Positions 26,622 through 36,211 of a stretch of DNA of 64,000 bases are shown piece by piece. The stretch's first letter is position 1, and each line of letters begins with the position of its first letter. This stretch comes from Rubrolithibacter danxiaensis (GTDB lineage: Bacteria > Bacteroidota > Bacteroidia > Sphingobacteriales > Sphingobacteriaceae). The DNA is taken from assembly GCF_047272945.1 (NCBI RefSeq), contig NZ_JBKOPS010000002.1, positions 372,001 through 436,000 of the forward strand, given 5' to 3'. A program made the translations under genes and the position numbers. The notes under the pieces were generated by a model. That model ran no database searches. It was not told the origin of the DNA and worked only from the letters and a program-made list of their open reading frames with translations.

Positions 26622-28415
26622 ATTAAAATGCTCTGTTAAAGCCTTTGCTTGTTTTGTATTTATTATTTTCCGTAATTCTTCTGCAGGAGCCTCTTTTATT
26701 TTCTTTACAGATTTAAAATGCTGCAATAGCTTTTCTGCAGAATTCTTACCTATTCCCGGAACGTTTTCAAGCTCTGTAACCAAAGTTCCCTTATTTCTTT
26801 TCTTCCGGTGAAAAGTAATGCCAAAACGATGAGCCTCGTCGCGGAGCTGCTGTATGATTTTAAGCGATTCTGATTTCTTATCCAGGTACAGCGGGTATTG
26901 GTCGCCCGGATAAAAAATTTCTTCCAGTCGTTTTGCTATGCCTATTACCGCGACCTGGCTTTCAATTCCCAGCAGTTTCAGGCTTTTCATAGCTGCAGAA
27001 AGTTGCCCTTTTCCGCCGTCAATTACAATAAGCTGCGGTAAGGATTCACCTTCTTCAAGCAGGCGCCGGTAACGCCGGTAAACAGCTTCTTCCATCGTCG
27101 CAAAGTCGTTCGGGCCTTCCACTGTTTTAACATTAAAATGCCGGTAATCTTTTTTTGAAGGGCGGGTATCTTTAAAAACCACGATGGCGGAAACCGGGTA
27201 TTTTCCCTGAAAATTTGAATTATCGAAACATTCAATATGTCGTGGCAACTGGTTTAGGCGCAGGTCTTTCATCATTTGTTTTAACAAACGTTCGGTTCTT
27301 ACCTCCGGGTTCAGCTTTTCGTATTGTTCTAATTTATCCCTTTTAAAGAAGGTAACGTTCTTCTGTGACAAATCCAGCAGGTTTTTCTTCTCACCTAATT
27401 TAGGAACTGTAAAACGGAGAGAAGAATCTTCTAATTCCAATTCGAAAGGTACAATGATCTCCTTAGCATGACTGTTAAACCGGGTTCTGAATTCAGAAAT
27501 AGCGAAGCTCAATAATTCTTCATCACTCTCATCCAGCTTCTTCTTTAATTCTAAAGTTTGGGTTTGGATTACCGTGCCATTCATCACTTTAAGGAAATTG
27601 ACAAAGGCATGTTTTTCATCAGAAGCAATACTGAATACATCCACATCTGTAATAGAAGAATTTACAATAGTAGATTTGCTTTGGTAACGTTCAAGCAGGT
27701 CGAATTGTCGTTTAAGGCGATGGGCAAGCTCAAAGTTTAGATCTGTTGCAGCCTTATACAGTTCACTTTTAAGTTTTCTGATTACTGAGCCGATCTTTCC
27801 GTTCAGAATATCTTTAATATCCTCTATTTTAGCATTGTACTCTTCTTCGCTTTCAAATGCCTGGCAGGGGCCTTTGCAGTTACCTATCTGGTATTCGAGG
27901 CACACTTTGAATTTTCCTGCCGCAATATTTTCCGGCGAAAGCGGAAGGTTGCAGGTTCTGAGGGGATAAATTTCTTTAACGAGGTCAATTATTGTATGCA
28001 TCATACTTACTGAAGCATAAGGGCCAAAATATTTTGATCCGTCTTTAATAATTTTCCTTGTCCAGTAGATTCTGGGAAACCGTTCATTTTTGATGACAAT
28101 CCAGGGATAGGTTTTGTCATCCTTTAACATAATATTGTAGCGTGGCTGATGCTTTTTAATCAGGCTGTTCTCCAGCAGCCACGCATCAATTTCGGTATCT
28201 ACAATGGTAAAAGTTATCTTGTTTATTTTGCTAACCAGTGTCCTGGTTTTTGCGCTTACCTTATAATTGTCTTTATTAAAATAAGAAGAAACCCTGTTTT
28301 TAAGATTTTTTGCTTTGCCGATATAAATCAGCTCTCCGGTGACGTCCCAATACTGATATACTCCGGGTCTGGGTGGTATTTTTTTTAAAGCTTCCCTGTA
28401 ATTAAACTCTTCCAT
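26601..28415 (-). CDS. uvrC: excinuclease ABC subunit C
   Basis: 604 residues. An N-terminal GIY-YIG nuclease domain (GVYQYWD...LIYIGKAKNLKNRV, about 18-48) makes the 3' incision. A Cys cluster (CNLPLS...CLEYQIGNCKGPC, about 150-185) is suitable for the iron-sulfur cluster found in many UvrC. Then come the UVR motif, the RNase H-like C-terminal nuclease (ECFDNSNFQG, IDGGKGQL, GIAKRLEEIF), and a helix-hairpin-helix near the end (NVPGIGKNSAEKLLQHF). It begins 26 bases after the pbp1A stop, forming an operon with it. Confidence 0.95.
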   Translation of the reverse strand: MEEFNYREALKKIPPRPGVYQYWDVTGELIYIGKAKNLKNRVSSYFNKDNYKVSAKTRTLVSKINKITFTIVDTEIDAWLLENSLIKKHQPRYNIMLKDDKTYPWIVIKNERFPRIYWTRKIIKDGSKYFGPYASVSMMHTIIDLVKEIYPLRTCNLPLSPENIAAGKFKVCLEYQIGNCKGPCQAFESEEEYNAKIEDIKDILNGKIGSVIRKLKSELYKAATDLNFELAHRLKRQFDLLERYQSKSTIVNSSITDVDVFSIASDEKHAFVNFLKVMNGTVIQTQTLELKKKLDESDEELLSFAISEFRTRFNSHAKEIIVPFELELEDSSLRFTVPKLGEKKNLLDLSQKNVTFFKRDKLEQYEKLNPEVRTERLLKQMMKDLRLNQLPRHIECFDNSNFQGKYPVSAIVVFKDTRPSKKDYRHFNVKTVEGPNDFATMEEAVYRRYRRLLEEGESLPQLIVIDGGKGQLSAAMKSLKLLGIESQVAVIGIAKRLEEIFYPGDQYPLYLDKKSESLKIIQQLRDEAHRFGITFHRKKRNKGTLVTELENVPGIGKNSAEKLLQHFKSVKKIKEAPAEELRKIINTKQAKALTEHFNKTTNPG

Positions 28416-28441
28416 TGCTCACTGAAGCTGCTTGCTTTTTC

Positions 28442-30709
28442 CTAAAACTTTATATTATCATTCAATTTATCAGCAGTATTTACCGAAGGTTTAGCTATCG
28501 AATCGGGACGGGCAGCATCTGCCGAGTAAGCATCACAATCTAACGTAATATTAACCCCCCCTCTTGGTGGTTCAAAATCGCCTTTAGGAACTTTAAGCGT
28601 CGCATCAGCATACACCTTTTTCATGTACAGAGCAAAAACCGGTAAGGCGGCATTAGCTCCTTCTCCGTTATTGGTTGCAGAGAAGTGAATAGCCCTGTCT
28701 TCGCAACCGGTCCAGACGCCTGTAACCAGTTTGGGAGTAATCCCGATAAACCATCCGTCAGAATTGTTCTGTGTAGTGCCTGTTTTTCCGCCAATGGGGT
28801 TGGTAAAGTGGTATTTGTACCGCAGGCGGACTCCTGTTCCCTGATTAACAACAGCCTTCAGCATATCTGTCATTACATAAGCAGTTTGTTCATCCAGGGC
28901 TACAACTACTTTTGGCTTATGTTCATACAGCAGATTGCCGTTTTTATCTTCTATCCGTGTAAGATAAATGGGTTCAGTCCACACTCCATGATTCACAAAA
29001 GCCGAATAGGCGCCTACCATGTCATACAATGAAGCATCAAACACGCCAAGACAAATGGATGGATATGCCGGGACATCACTTGTAATTCCCATCTTTTTTA
29101 TGAGAGTTGCAACGGCCGTGGCGCCTACCTGCTTCATCATATAGGCGGTGACGAAATTCTGAGAGTTAGCAAGTGCTTTTTTTAAGGTTAAATAACCTGG
29201 AATTGGTTTGTAAGCCCGCGGGCACCAGCCGTCAATACAAACCGGTTCATTTGGTACCTGGTAGCAGGGTGAGTACGCATTGTTTCCGATGGCTACAGCG
29301 TAGGTAAATGGCTTTGCTGTTGACCCAACCTGGCGGGTTCCCATTTTTACCTGGTCATATTTAAAATATTCGAAGTCATTTCCGCCAACCCACGCTTTTA
29401 CATAACCGGTTTGAGGATCCATTGACATCATGGCATTGCGAAGCATTAATTTATAGTACTTGATCGAATCAAGTGGCCGCATGGTCGTATCAATATCACC
29501 TTTCCAGCTGAAAACAGTCATCTTAACAGGTGTTCTGAAATTTTTCCAGATGTCGTCGTTTGACAATCCCTGAGTCTGAAGTTCCTTGTAGCGGTCAGAA
29601 CGTTTCATCCCCTGCACCAGCAGGTTCATCATATCTTTTCCTTTAAACGGATCGCGTCCACCCCATTGCCGGTTAAATTGCCGTTGCAGTTCTTTAAGAT
29701 ACTGTTGCTGAGCTTCCTCCGCATAACCTTGCATTTTAGAATTTATAGTGGTGTAGATTTTTAAGCCATCACGGTCCAGATCATACGGTGTTCCGTCTGC
29801 CTTGGTAATGGATTGATCAGCAAAGATCTTCTGGATATCTTTTTTAAGCACTGCTCTAAAATAAGCTGCAGAGCCTTCATTGAAATTTGCGGGATGGAAA
29901 GACAAATTAAGTCCCTGACCCTGAAATTCCTCTGTTTCAGATTCACTGAGGTAACCCGCTTTTTCCATGTTAGCTAAAACCTGGTTCCTTCTTTTAATAG
30001 CTCTTTCTGGGTTTCTTATAGGTGAGTAATAGGACGGTCCTTTCAGCATTCCGATTAAAAGTGCAGCCTGCGGAGGTGTAAGTTTTGCCGGTGTCGTATT
30101 AAAGTAAGTTTGGGCCGCGGCTTTAATTCCGAAGCTGTTATAAGCGCCAAAATCAACTGTATTTAAATACATGGTAATGATTTCCTCTTTGGTATAATAG
30201 CGCTCAAGTCTCACAGCCGTTATCCATTCCTGAAATTTTTGAATGGTTCTTTTAAAAGGATTCTGAGCCCGCTCGTGCCCTGCAAACAAGTTCAGTGCAA
30301 GCTGCTGTGTAATGGTACTCGCTCCCTGTTTTTTACCCTGCAAAATATAAAAAAGAATGGTAAAAGTTCTTTTGAAATCTATACCCGAATGGCTGTAAAA
30401 ACGAATATCTTCTGTAGCTATTAAGGCATTAAGGACGTTGGGTGATAGTTGATTGTAATTGACATTGGAACGGTTTTGTACAAAATATTTACCAAGTACC
30501 ACCTCATCTTCAGATATAATTTCGGAAGCCAGATTGCTTTTAGGATTTTCAAGGCTACGGAAGGAAGGGATTTTTCCGAACAACCCTAACCCGATACTGA
30601 AAATTAATATGATAACAAAAGCAACTAATCCTATTATTATTTTCCAAAACCTGATCGTATATTGTGTTATTTCCTGTTGAGTTAACTTTTTTGTATTCGT
30701 TTTCTGCAT
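28442..30709 (-). CDS. bifunctional class A penicillin-binding protein 1A
   Basis: 755 residues. One N-terminal membrane anchor (about 25-50) is followed by a GT51 transglycosylase domain (ATEDIRFYSHSGIDFKRT, GASTITQQLALNLF) and a transpeptidase domain. The transpeptidase active-site motifs are STAKPF (SxxK), SQN and KTGTTQ. It polymerises and crosslinks peptidoglycan in the periplasm. It starts 2 bases after the sprE stop and is followed by uvrC, so all three are probably one transcript. Confidence 0.93.
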   Translation of the reverse strand: MQKTNTKKLTQQEITQYTIRFWKIIIGLVAFVIILIFSIGLGLFGKIPSFRSLENPKSNLASEIISEDEVVLGKYFVQNRSNVNYNQLSPNVLNALIATEDIRFYSHSGIDFKRTFTILFYILQGKKQGASTITQQLALNLFAGHERAQNPFKRTIQKFQEWITAVRLERYYTKEEIITMYLNTVDFGAYNSFGIKAAAQTYFNTTPAKLTPPQAALLIGMLKGPSYYSPIRNPERAIKRRNQVLANMEKAGYLSESETEEFQGQGLNLSFHPANFNEGSAAYFRAVLKKDIQKIFADQSITKADGTPYDLDRDGLKIYTTINSKMQGYAEEAQQQYLKELQRQFNRQWGGRDPFKGKDMMNLLVQGMKRSDRYKELQTQGLSNDDIWKNFRTPVKMTVFSWKGDIDTTMRPLDSIKYYKLMLRNAMMSMDPQTGYVKAWVGGNDFEYFKYDQVKMGTRQVGSTAKPFTYAVAIGNNAYSPCYQVPNEPVCIDGWCPRAYKPIPGYLTLKKALANSQNFVTAYMMKQVGATAVATLIKKMGITSDVPAYPSICLGVFDASLYDMVGAYSAFVNHGVWTEPIYLTRIEDKNGNLLYEHKPKVVVALDEQTAYVMTDMLKAVVNQGTGVRLRYKYHFTNPIGGKTGTTQNNSDGWFIGITPKLVTGVWTGCEDRAIHFSATNNGEGANAALPVFALYMKKVYADATLKVPKGDFEPPRGGVNITLDCDAYSADAARPDSIAKPSVNTADKLNDNIKF

Positions 30710-30711
30710 GT

Positions 30712-33408
30712 TTAATTGTTGTTCTTGTAGAATTCTGAATAAGAATCAATAATTTTTCTATCCTTTAATTTATCCAGCCCTTCTTTTGTAATTACAAAAG
30801 TATTGTATTTATTGCCCGGAATTTTCATGATGGCAGGTAATGCCGCATTTATCTTTTTTTCGTAGCTCGTTGCTGCTTCCCGGCTTTCAAATACTCCTAC
30901 AAATATGAGCTGATTTTCGTTATTTACCTCTTTTAGCTGATGTTTAATTCCCGCTCCTGTGTAATTGCTGCGATTAAACTGGCCGATACCAAAACGGCTG
31001 GAACTTAAATTTATGCCAGGCTCAGTAATATTTATTACATAATAATAAGAGGCAGAATCAGGAAGGCTGAATTCGGTTGGATAGGAATTTTTAACTGCTT
31101 CCGGTTCCTTGTTAGTTTCCTGCGATTCTTGTTGAGCACTTTCTTCATTCTTACTGGCAGTTTTTGGGGTTGGATTGGTTACAACGGCATTGACAACAGG
31201 TTCAGCCGATTCGTCTGCAAGATCAAAGTCAGGGTCAGAGTCAATAAGTGCAACACTCCCTGTATTCAGTTTTTCGCGGTTCAGTTCAATAAACCGCAAT
31301 TGTTCTTTTACCAGTGGAGTAACCAGGCTATCGGCAGGGAAATCAGTTACAATGTTTTTTAGCAACAATTCAAATGAATTGAGATTTTGTGTATGCCCAA
31401 CAGAAAGGGCATTCAGGTAAGCCAGCTGAGCTGATAAAGTATTAGGCCCAAAGGTAGCTTCAATTGCCCTGATTTTTTGAGTAGCTTTTAAATAATCTTT
31501 CTCCGAATACAAATCATACGCTTCATTGTAAGCTTTATTTAGCGCATTGGTTGTAGTATCAGTTGTTAAATTATAATCCGGGTTAATAATGATTTTAGCA
31601 AAAGCAGATTCCGGATAGTTTTTTATAAGATAGTTTTTATGCTCTTCGGAAACCGTCGGATCAATATCCGCATACAATCGGTACAGATTATAATGAACAG
31701 CCAGTTGGTAGGGGTTTACCGGGAACCGGTCTAAAAGCTCTTCGTAAGTTTTTATTGCTTCTCTGGTATCTTTTAGTTCATCTTTATAGAAATTAGCGAT
31801 CTCGTAATAGGCATCAATTATTTTATTGTTCGACTGTTCAAGTTGTGTTCCTGTTAAGGGAACCTGGTCCAGCAGATCTTTAATGGAACCTAATGTAACA
31901 TCCGGGGCAGAATCAGATGCATTTACGGTATCCGGATTATCAAGTGCCATGGCTGTTACTTCGGCTGCTGATTTTGTACTTCTTCGCCAGTTATCTTCCA
32001 GCTTCCTGTTGCCCCATCTTTTTTTAAAGTCAATGAAGCCCTGTTTTAAAGCGATTGAATTATTGAAATAAAATTTTCCTTCTTTAAATGTGTCATCTTT
32101 TTCAGTTGTCTGAAGATTTTCGCCCAGCACTTTTTGTGTTTGTTCCCTTACCATTGCTCCAATACGGTCTGCTCGTTCAGTTTCGGGGAGCCGGGCAACG
32201 TTTTGTAATTCAGTTTCAAGGCTGATGGTTTTTAATCTTTCGGCCAGATATTCCAGGTTATCCCTTTTACGGTTGATGAATTGATAATCAGGGTAGGAAT
32301 CAGGAAGTGTAATTAAAGTACTATCGTAATATGCTTTGGCTTCCTGGTAGTTAGCCAGCCTGAAATTAAGATCAGCAAGTTTTAAATAAGCCAGCCCTTT
32401 CTGGTTTGAATTTTTTGAACTGGAACTGATGGCTTTATTGTAATTTTCTACCGCGTCTTTAACCTCGCCCTTGTTTTCATAAATGCTTGCTATCCGGTAA
32501 TAAATCTGGTCTATAAACTCTTTGTTTTTATCATCTCTGATAAGGGATTTTAAACGGTCAGTCCGGGTTACATCTTTTCCTCCCAACTCATCTTCAATCT
32601 GGATACGGTTCAAATTTGCATTGAATGCCATTTCAAATGGGGCATTGCTTTTAGTAACGGCCCTGTAATTTTCGTAAGCTTCTTTGGTTTGCCCGTTACG
32701 TTCCTGCAGCTGGGCAAGAATAAAGGTCCAGCGGTTTTTTTCCTGCTTGTTTTTTATAATTTTTAAAGCTTTTTTAAGGTTTTCTGCTGCCGCAGGATAA
32801 TTTTGCGTTTCAATAAAATATTGTGCAGTAGCTGCATATACTTCGGCTGACGTTTTTTTATCTGTGCGGATGTATTTTGCTGCTGTATCTAAAGCGGTTT
32901 TTGCTTCTTCATAATTATTAAGCAGCATCAGTGCCCGTGCCTTTAATGCCAGGGAAGCTTGTTTTAGTTGCAGTTCTTTAGGATAAGTTTTGTAAATGTA
33001 AGTAAGAAATTCAGTTGCATTAAAGAAATTTGCTTTCCAGTAATTTGCGGTAGCAATTAAAAAGTAGGCATCGTCAACGTAATTACTCAGGTTCTTTTCG
33101 TTTACAATAACGTTTGCTTTGTTAATTACAGAATCAAGAATAGTATATTCTGACTTAGCGGAATTAAGAGAGGGTTCTTTATAAACCGATAAGATCTGTG
33201 AATAATCATCGAAGTACGCTTCCTTTATGTTTTCCTCGCTTTGCTCCAGTAAAATACGCGAATTATAAATGATATTATAACGGGCAGTAAGGTTTTGCAT
33301 TCCTCTGCTGGCAACGGTATTTTTTTGCGAACTGCATCCTGCTGTTATAAAAAGGAAAGAATAACAAAAGTATAGTAAGTATTTTATTGCTAAGGAAGAG
33401 GATTTCAA
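30712..33408 (-). CDS. sprE: gliding/T9SS TPR lipoprotein SprE (PorW)
   Basis: An 898-residue lipoprotein with lipobox Cys C25 (FITAGCSS). The N-terminal NLTARYNIIYNSRILLEQS segment resembles the conserved start of SprE/PorW. Many TPR-like helical repeats follow, then an acidic low-complexity stretch near 735-780 and a C-terminal ~100-residue domain of SPOR-like appearance (QLIFVGVFESREAATSYEKKI). SprE/PorW is needed for type IX secretion and links the outer-membrane translocon to the periplasmic ring. It starts with TTG at 33408; an in-frame stop precedes it and no ATG gives a signal peptide. Confidence 0.85.
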   Translation of the reverse strand: MKSSSLAIKYLLYFCYSFLFITAGCSSQKNTVASRGMQNLTARYNIIYNSRILLEQSEENIKEAYFDDYSQILSVYKEPSLNSAKSEYTILDSVINKANVIVNEKNLSNYVDDAYFLIATANYWKANFFNATEFLTYIYKTYPKELQLKQASLALKARALMLLNNYEEAKTALDTAAKYIRTDKKTSAEVYAATAQYFIETQNYPAAAENLKKALKIIKNKQEKNRWTFILAQLQERNGQTKEAYENYRAVTKSNAPFEMAFNANLNRIQIEDELGGKDVTRTDRLKSLIRDDKNKEFIDQIYYRIASIYENKGEVKDAVENYNKAISSSSKNSNQKGLAYLKLADLNFRLANYQEAKAYYDSTLITLPDSYPDYQFINRKRDNLEYLAERLKTISLETELQNVARLPETERADRIGAMVREQTQKVLGENLQTTEKDDTFKEGKFYFNNSIALKQGFIDFKKRWGNRKLEDNWRRSTKSAAEVTAMALDNPDTVNASDSAPDVTLGSIKDLLDQVPLTGTQLEQSNNKIIDAYYEIANFYKDELKDTREAIKTYEELLDRFPVNPYQLAVHYNLYRLYADIDPTVSEEHKNYLIKNYPESAFAKIIINPDYNLTTDTTTNALNKAYNEAYDLYSEKDYLKATQKIRAIEATFGPNTLSAQLAYLNALSVGHTQNLNSFELLLKNIVTDFPADSLVTPLVKEQLRFIELNREKLNTGSVALIDSDPDFDLADESAEPVVNAVVTNPTPKTASKNEESAQQESQETNKEPEAVKNSYPTEFSLPDSASYYYVINITEPGINLSSSRFGIGQFNRSNYTGAGIKHQLKEVNNENQLIFVGVFESREAATSYEKKINAALPAIMKIPGNKYNTFVITKEGLDKLKDRKIIDSYSEFYKNNN

Positions 33409-33446
33409 AGTAATTGAATTTGACTTCTAAAATAACATATTATTGG

Positions 33447-33454
33447 CAAAAATA
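33447..33454 (-). promoter_or_regulatory. putative -7 box of the sprE-pbp1A-uvrC operon
   Basis: TATTTTTG on the minus strand lies 39 bases upstream of the sprE TTG start and fits TAnnTTTG. A -33 element was not identified. Confidence 0.3.
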
Positions 33455-33552
33455 TTTTATCTGATGTGATTTCCGACAAAGAAAGCACTATTTTTAATCG
33501 CGATGAATGTAAAATTAAAATGATTAAATTGCATTTTACATATTTGTACCAG

Positions 33553-33792
33553 ATGCCAGACGATAAAAATAAACCGGTTAAAAAAGGCGGTGGAGCCTTT
33601 AATAATTATATCCGATATTCTGCCGCAGGTTTTCAAATGATTGTAATAATCGGAGTGTTCACGTTCATCGGATATAAAATAGATGAGAATCGTTCTTCTG
33701 AAACACCACTTTTTACCGCCGGATTTAGTCTGCTGGGCGTTTTTATTGCTCTATATCAGGTTATACGTTCAATTAGTAATAATAAATCTTGA
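33553..33792 (+). CDS. AtpZ/AtpI family protein
   Basis: 79 residues from the ATG at 33553, which removes an unconserved N-terminal stretch. A short basic, Gly-rich start (KPVKKGGGAFNNYIRYS) is followed by two transmembrane helices (FQMIVIIGVFTFIGYKI and TAGFSLLGVFIALYQVI). This is the AtpZ/AtpI arrangement found upstream of F-ATPase operons, proposed to help c-ring assembly or Mg2+ supply. Its stop overlaps the next start in a TTGA tetramer. Confidence 0.82.
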   Translation: MPDDKNKPVKKGGGAFNNYIRYSAAGFQMIVIIGVFTFIGYKIDENRSSETPLFTAGFSLLGVFIALYQVIRSISNNKS

Positions 33793-34175
33793 CACAGAAG
33801 CGCTTTTTAATCCTTTTCCTCGCCTTAACCGCAATTGCCGGAATAGCAGCGTATTTGATCGATGCATTCCTGATTAATAATGTCCTCGTACCTAAGTTCT
33901 GGGTGCTTTTTGGCTTTATAGCAATAATAACCCTGATTGTTTATATGGTAGCCTCTGTCGGGATAAAAAAGGGAGGAGAAATATCGGTTTATTCTGTTCT
34001 CGGCTCCATCGTAGTTAAATTACTTTTTTCGATGGCTTTTATACTGGTTTACCTGCTGAAATTCAGCGTAAATAGCGTTTATTTTATCGTCGAATTTTTT
34101 TCTTTATATTTCTTATTTACCGCCTTTGAAGTTTATTGTTTGTTGCGTAACTTGCGCCACCAAAATAAAACGTAA
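33789..34175 (+). CDS. AtpI-like four-helix membrane protein of the atp operon
   Basis: 128 residues with about four transmembrane helices. The start is TTG at 33789, overlapping the AtpZ-like stop as TTGA. The position between the AtpZ-like gene and atpB is that of the second small subunit gene (AtpI/AtpR-like) in many F-ATPase operons. Sequence resemblance is weak; a role in ATPase assembly is inferred from location. Confidence 0.75.
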   Translation: MTQKRFLILFLALTAIAGIAAYLIDAFLINNVLVPKFWVLFGFIAIITLIVYMVASVGIKKGGEISVYSVLGSIVVKLLFSMAFILVYLLKFSVNSVYFIVEFFSLYFLFTAFEVYCLLRNLRHQNKT

Positions 34176-34189
34176 AAATCACGCAATAA

Positions 34190-35323
34190 ATGTTGTTTAG
34201 CCACATTTTAAATTCAAAAAAAATCACGATAAGTGCTGTTTTCGCTCTTTTTTTAGCGTTTTTTATTTTTAGCCCCGTTGTAAAAGCACAGTCTGAAAGT
34301 GCTGATACAACTTTTACAAATCACGTAGAAACCGATGCGCAGATTCCCGGAGTTGAGCATGTGGAAAAAGAACACGGTGAAGAAAAATTTGATCCTACTG
34401 CAGTGATCATGGAGCACATTGCTGATTCTCACGACTGGCATATAGGAGGGCATACATCAATCCATCTTCCTGTTATTTTATATACTGATAAAGGAGTTGA
34501 GACTTTTTCTTCAGGCGAATTTAATCACGGAGAAACTGCTTATCAGGGGAAATACTACACGTATAAACTTATTGAGGATAAAATATTTGCAGTAAATGCT
34601 TCAGGAGAAGTTGATAAAGAAGCTTCATCCCGCATTTATGATTTCTCTATTACTAAAAACATTGCTGCTATTTGGATAGCCGTTATTTTATTGGTGCTGA
34701 TTTTTACTTCTGTTGCTTCTGCATACAAAAAACGTGAGGGTAAGGCTCCTAAAGGGTTCCAGTCTTTAATTGAGCCGGTAATTATTTTTGTTCGCGATGA
34801 TATTGCAAAACCCAATATCGGTTATAAATATACCAAATTCATGCCCCTTTTATTAACCATTTTCTTCTTTATATGGATTAATAATTTGATGGGTTTGCTG
34901 CCGATTTTCCCGGGAGGTGCAAATGTTACCGGAAATATATTCATGACTTTTGTACTGGCCTTTTTTACCATGATGGTTACCAATCTGAATGGTAATAAAT
35001 ATTACTGGAAACATATTTTATTGCCGGATGTGCCGTGGTGGTTGTATCCGATCATGATTCCAGTTGAAATTATCGGGGTAATATCAAAGCCGTTTGCATT
35101 GATGATTCGTCTGTACGCCAATATTTCTGCAGGCCACATCATTGTGCTAAGTTTAATTTCCTTGATTTTTATTTTTAAATCACTGGCAATAGCTCCGGTA
35201 TCAGTTGCATTTGTTTTGTTTATGGATGTGCTCGAATTGCTGGTTGCCTTTTTGCAGGCTTTTATTTTTACAATGCTAACAGCCCTGTTTATAGGAACGG
35301 CGGTAGAAGAGCATTCGCATTAA
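34190..35323 (+). CDS. atpB: F-ATPase subunit a
   Basis: 377 residues, longer than the ~270 of E. coli. An N-terminal signal-like segment (about 8-34) and a ~125-residue charged, His-rich soluble region (HVEKEHGEEK, HGETAYQGKYYT) precede the conserved core of five or six helices. The essential Arg of the proton channel is in MIRLYANISAGH. The extension should face the periplasm and is typical of Bacteroidota subunit a. Confidence 0.93.
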   Translation: MLFSHILNSKKITISAVFALFLAFFIFSPVVKAQSESADTTFTNHVETDAQIPGVEHVEKEHGEEKFDPTAVIMEHIADSHDWHIGGHTSIHLPVILYTDKGVETFSSGEFNHGETAYQGKYYTYKLIEDKIFAVNASGEVDKEASSRIYDFSITKNIAAIWIAVILLVLIFTSVASAYKKREGKAPKGFQSLIEPVIIFVRDDIAKPNIGYKYTKFMPLLLTIFFFIWINNLMGLLPIFPGGANVTGNIFMTFVLAFFTMMVTNLNGNKYYWKHILLPDVPWWLYPIMIPVEIIGVISKPFALMIRLYANISAGHIIVLSLISLIFIFKSLAIAPVSVAFVLFMDVLELLVAFLQAFIFTMLTALFIGTAVEEHSH

Positions 35324-35360
35324 ATTGAATTTTTTTGTTAACAAATAAATATATACAATT

Positions 35361-35579
35361 ATGGTAGGTTCAATTGCTGCAATTGGTGCAGGTTTAGCAG
35401 TTATCGGTGCAGGTATCGGTATCGGTCAGGTTGGTGGTAAAGCTATGGAAGGTATTGCCCGTCAACCAGAGGCTGCTTCAAAAATCCAGACTGCTATGAT
35501 CATCGCAGCAGCCCTTGTAGAAGGTGTTGCTCTGTTTGGTGTGGTAGTTGCATTGTTAGGTAACAGTGTAGGAGCGTAA
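35361..35579 (+). CDS. atpE: F-ATPase subunit c
   Basis: A 72-residue proteolipid: two Gly/Ala-rich helices joined by the polar loop ARQPE (33-37). The ion-binding carboxylate is E54 in AALVEGVALF. The residue after it is Gly rather than Ser/Thr, and the TM1 Gln of sodium-type rings is not at its usual position, so proton use is expected (inference). A hairpin with a U-tract follows the gene. Confidence 0.95.
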   Translation: MVGSIAAIGAGLAVIGAGIGIGQVGGKAMEGIARQPEAASKIQTAMIIAAALVEGVALFGVVVALLGNSVGA

Positions 35580-35595
35580 TCCGACTTCGGTCTGT

Positions 35596-35640
35596 AAAGG
35601 CCGGAGAACTCAACGATTGGTTGCTTTTTCCGGCCTTTTT
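35596..35640 (+). terminator. intra-operon terminator-like hairpin after atpE
   Basis: A 10-bp perfect stem (AAAGGCCGGA/TCCGGCCTTT) with a 23-base loop containing a smaller CAAC/GTTG helix is followed by a run of T. It lies between atpE and atpF, inside the operon, so partial termination or mRNA processing is likely rather than a true end. Confidence 0.75.
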
Positions 35641-35673
35641 TAAAAGCATTAAAACTTTATCCGATATAAAAAA

Positions 35674-36183
35674 ATGGGAGAATTATTCGAAGGCTTATTA
35701 AATCATCATCTTGGCTTTATTGTTTGGTCTGCAATTGCATTTCTACTTTTGCTGATTATGCTCAAAAGATTGGCCTGGAAACCAATACTTGGTGCAATTC
35801 ATGAGCGTGAACGATCTATCGAAAGTGCCCTGGAAGCTGCAAAAAGTGCAAAGGAAGAGATGGCTCGTTTAACAAGTGAAAATGAAGCTTTATTAAGAGA
35901 AGCACGTGCAGAACGTGACCTGATCCTTAAAGAAGCAAAAACGCTGAAAGACCAGATTGTAAATGAAGCTAAAACGCAAGCTCAAACTGAGGGTGAAAAA
36001 ATGATTGCAAAAGCGCAGCAGGAAATTGAAAACCAAAAAATTGCTGCTCTTGCGGAAGTAAAGAATCAGGTTTCAACGTTGTCTATTGATATTGCTGAGA
36101 AAATTTTACGCAAGCAATTCGAAGATCAGTCTAAACAGCAGGCGCTTGTAAATGACCTTATAAACGAAGTGAAATTAAATTGA
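35674..36183 (+). CDS. atpF: F-ATPase subunit b
   Basis: 169 residues: one N-terminal transmembrane helix (about 12-30, HLGFIVWSAIAFLLLLIML) and a long charged amphipathic helix (EAAKSAKEEMARLTSENEALL...), the peripheral stalk of F1Fo. A single atpF suggests a homodimeric b2 stalk. The next start, atpH, follows in 28 bases. Confidence 0.93.
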   Translation: MGELFEGLLNHHLGFIVWSAIAFLLLLIMLKRLAWKPILGAIHERERSIESALEAAKSAKEEMARLTSENEALLREARAERDLILKEAKTLKDQIVNEAKTQAQTEGEKMIAKAQQEIENQKIAALAEVKNQVSTLSIDIAEKILRKQFEDQSKQQALVNDLINEVKLN

Positions 36184-36211
36184 TTGTTGCAATCAGAAAT
36201 CGTAATTCAAA

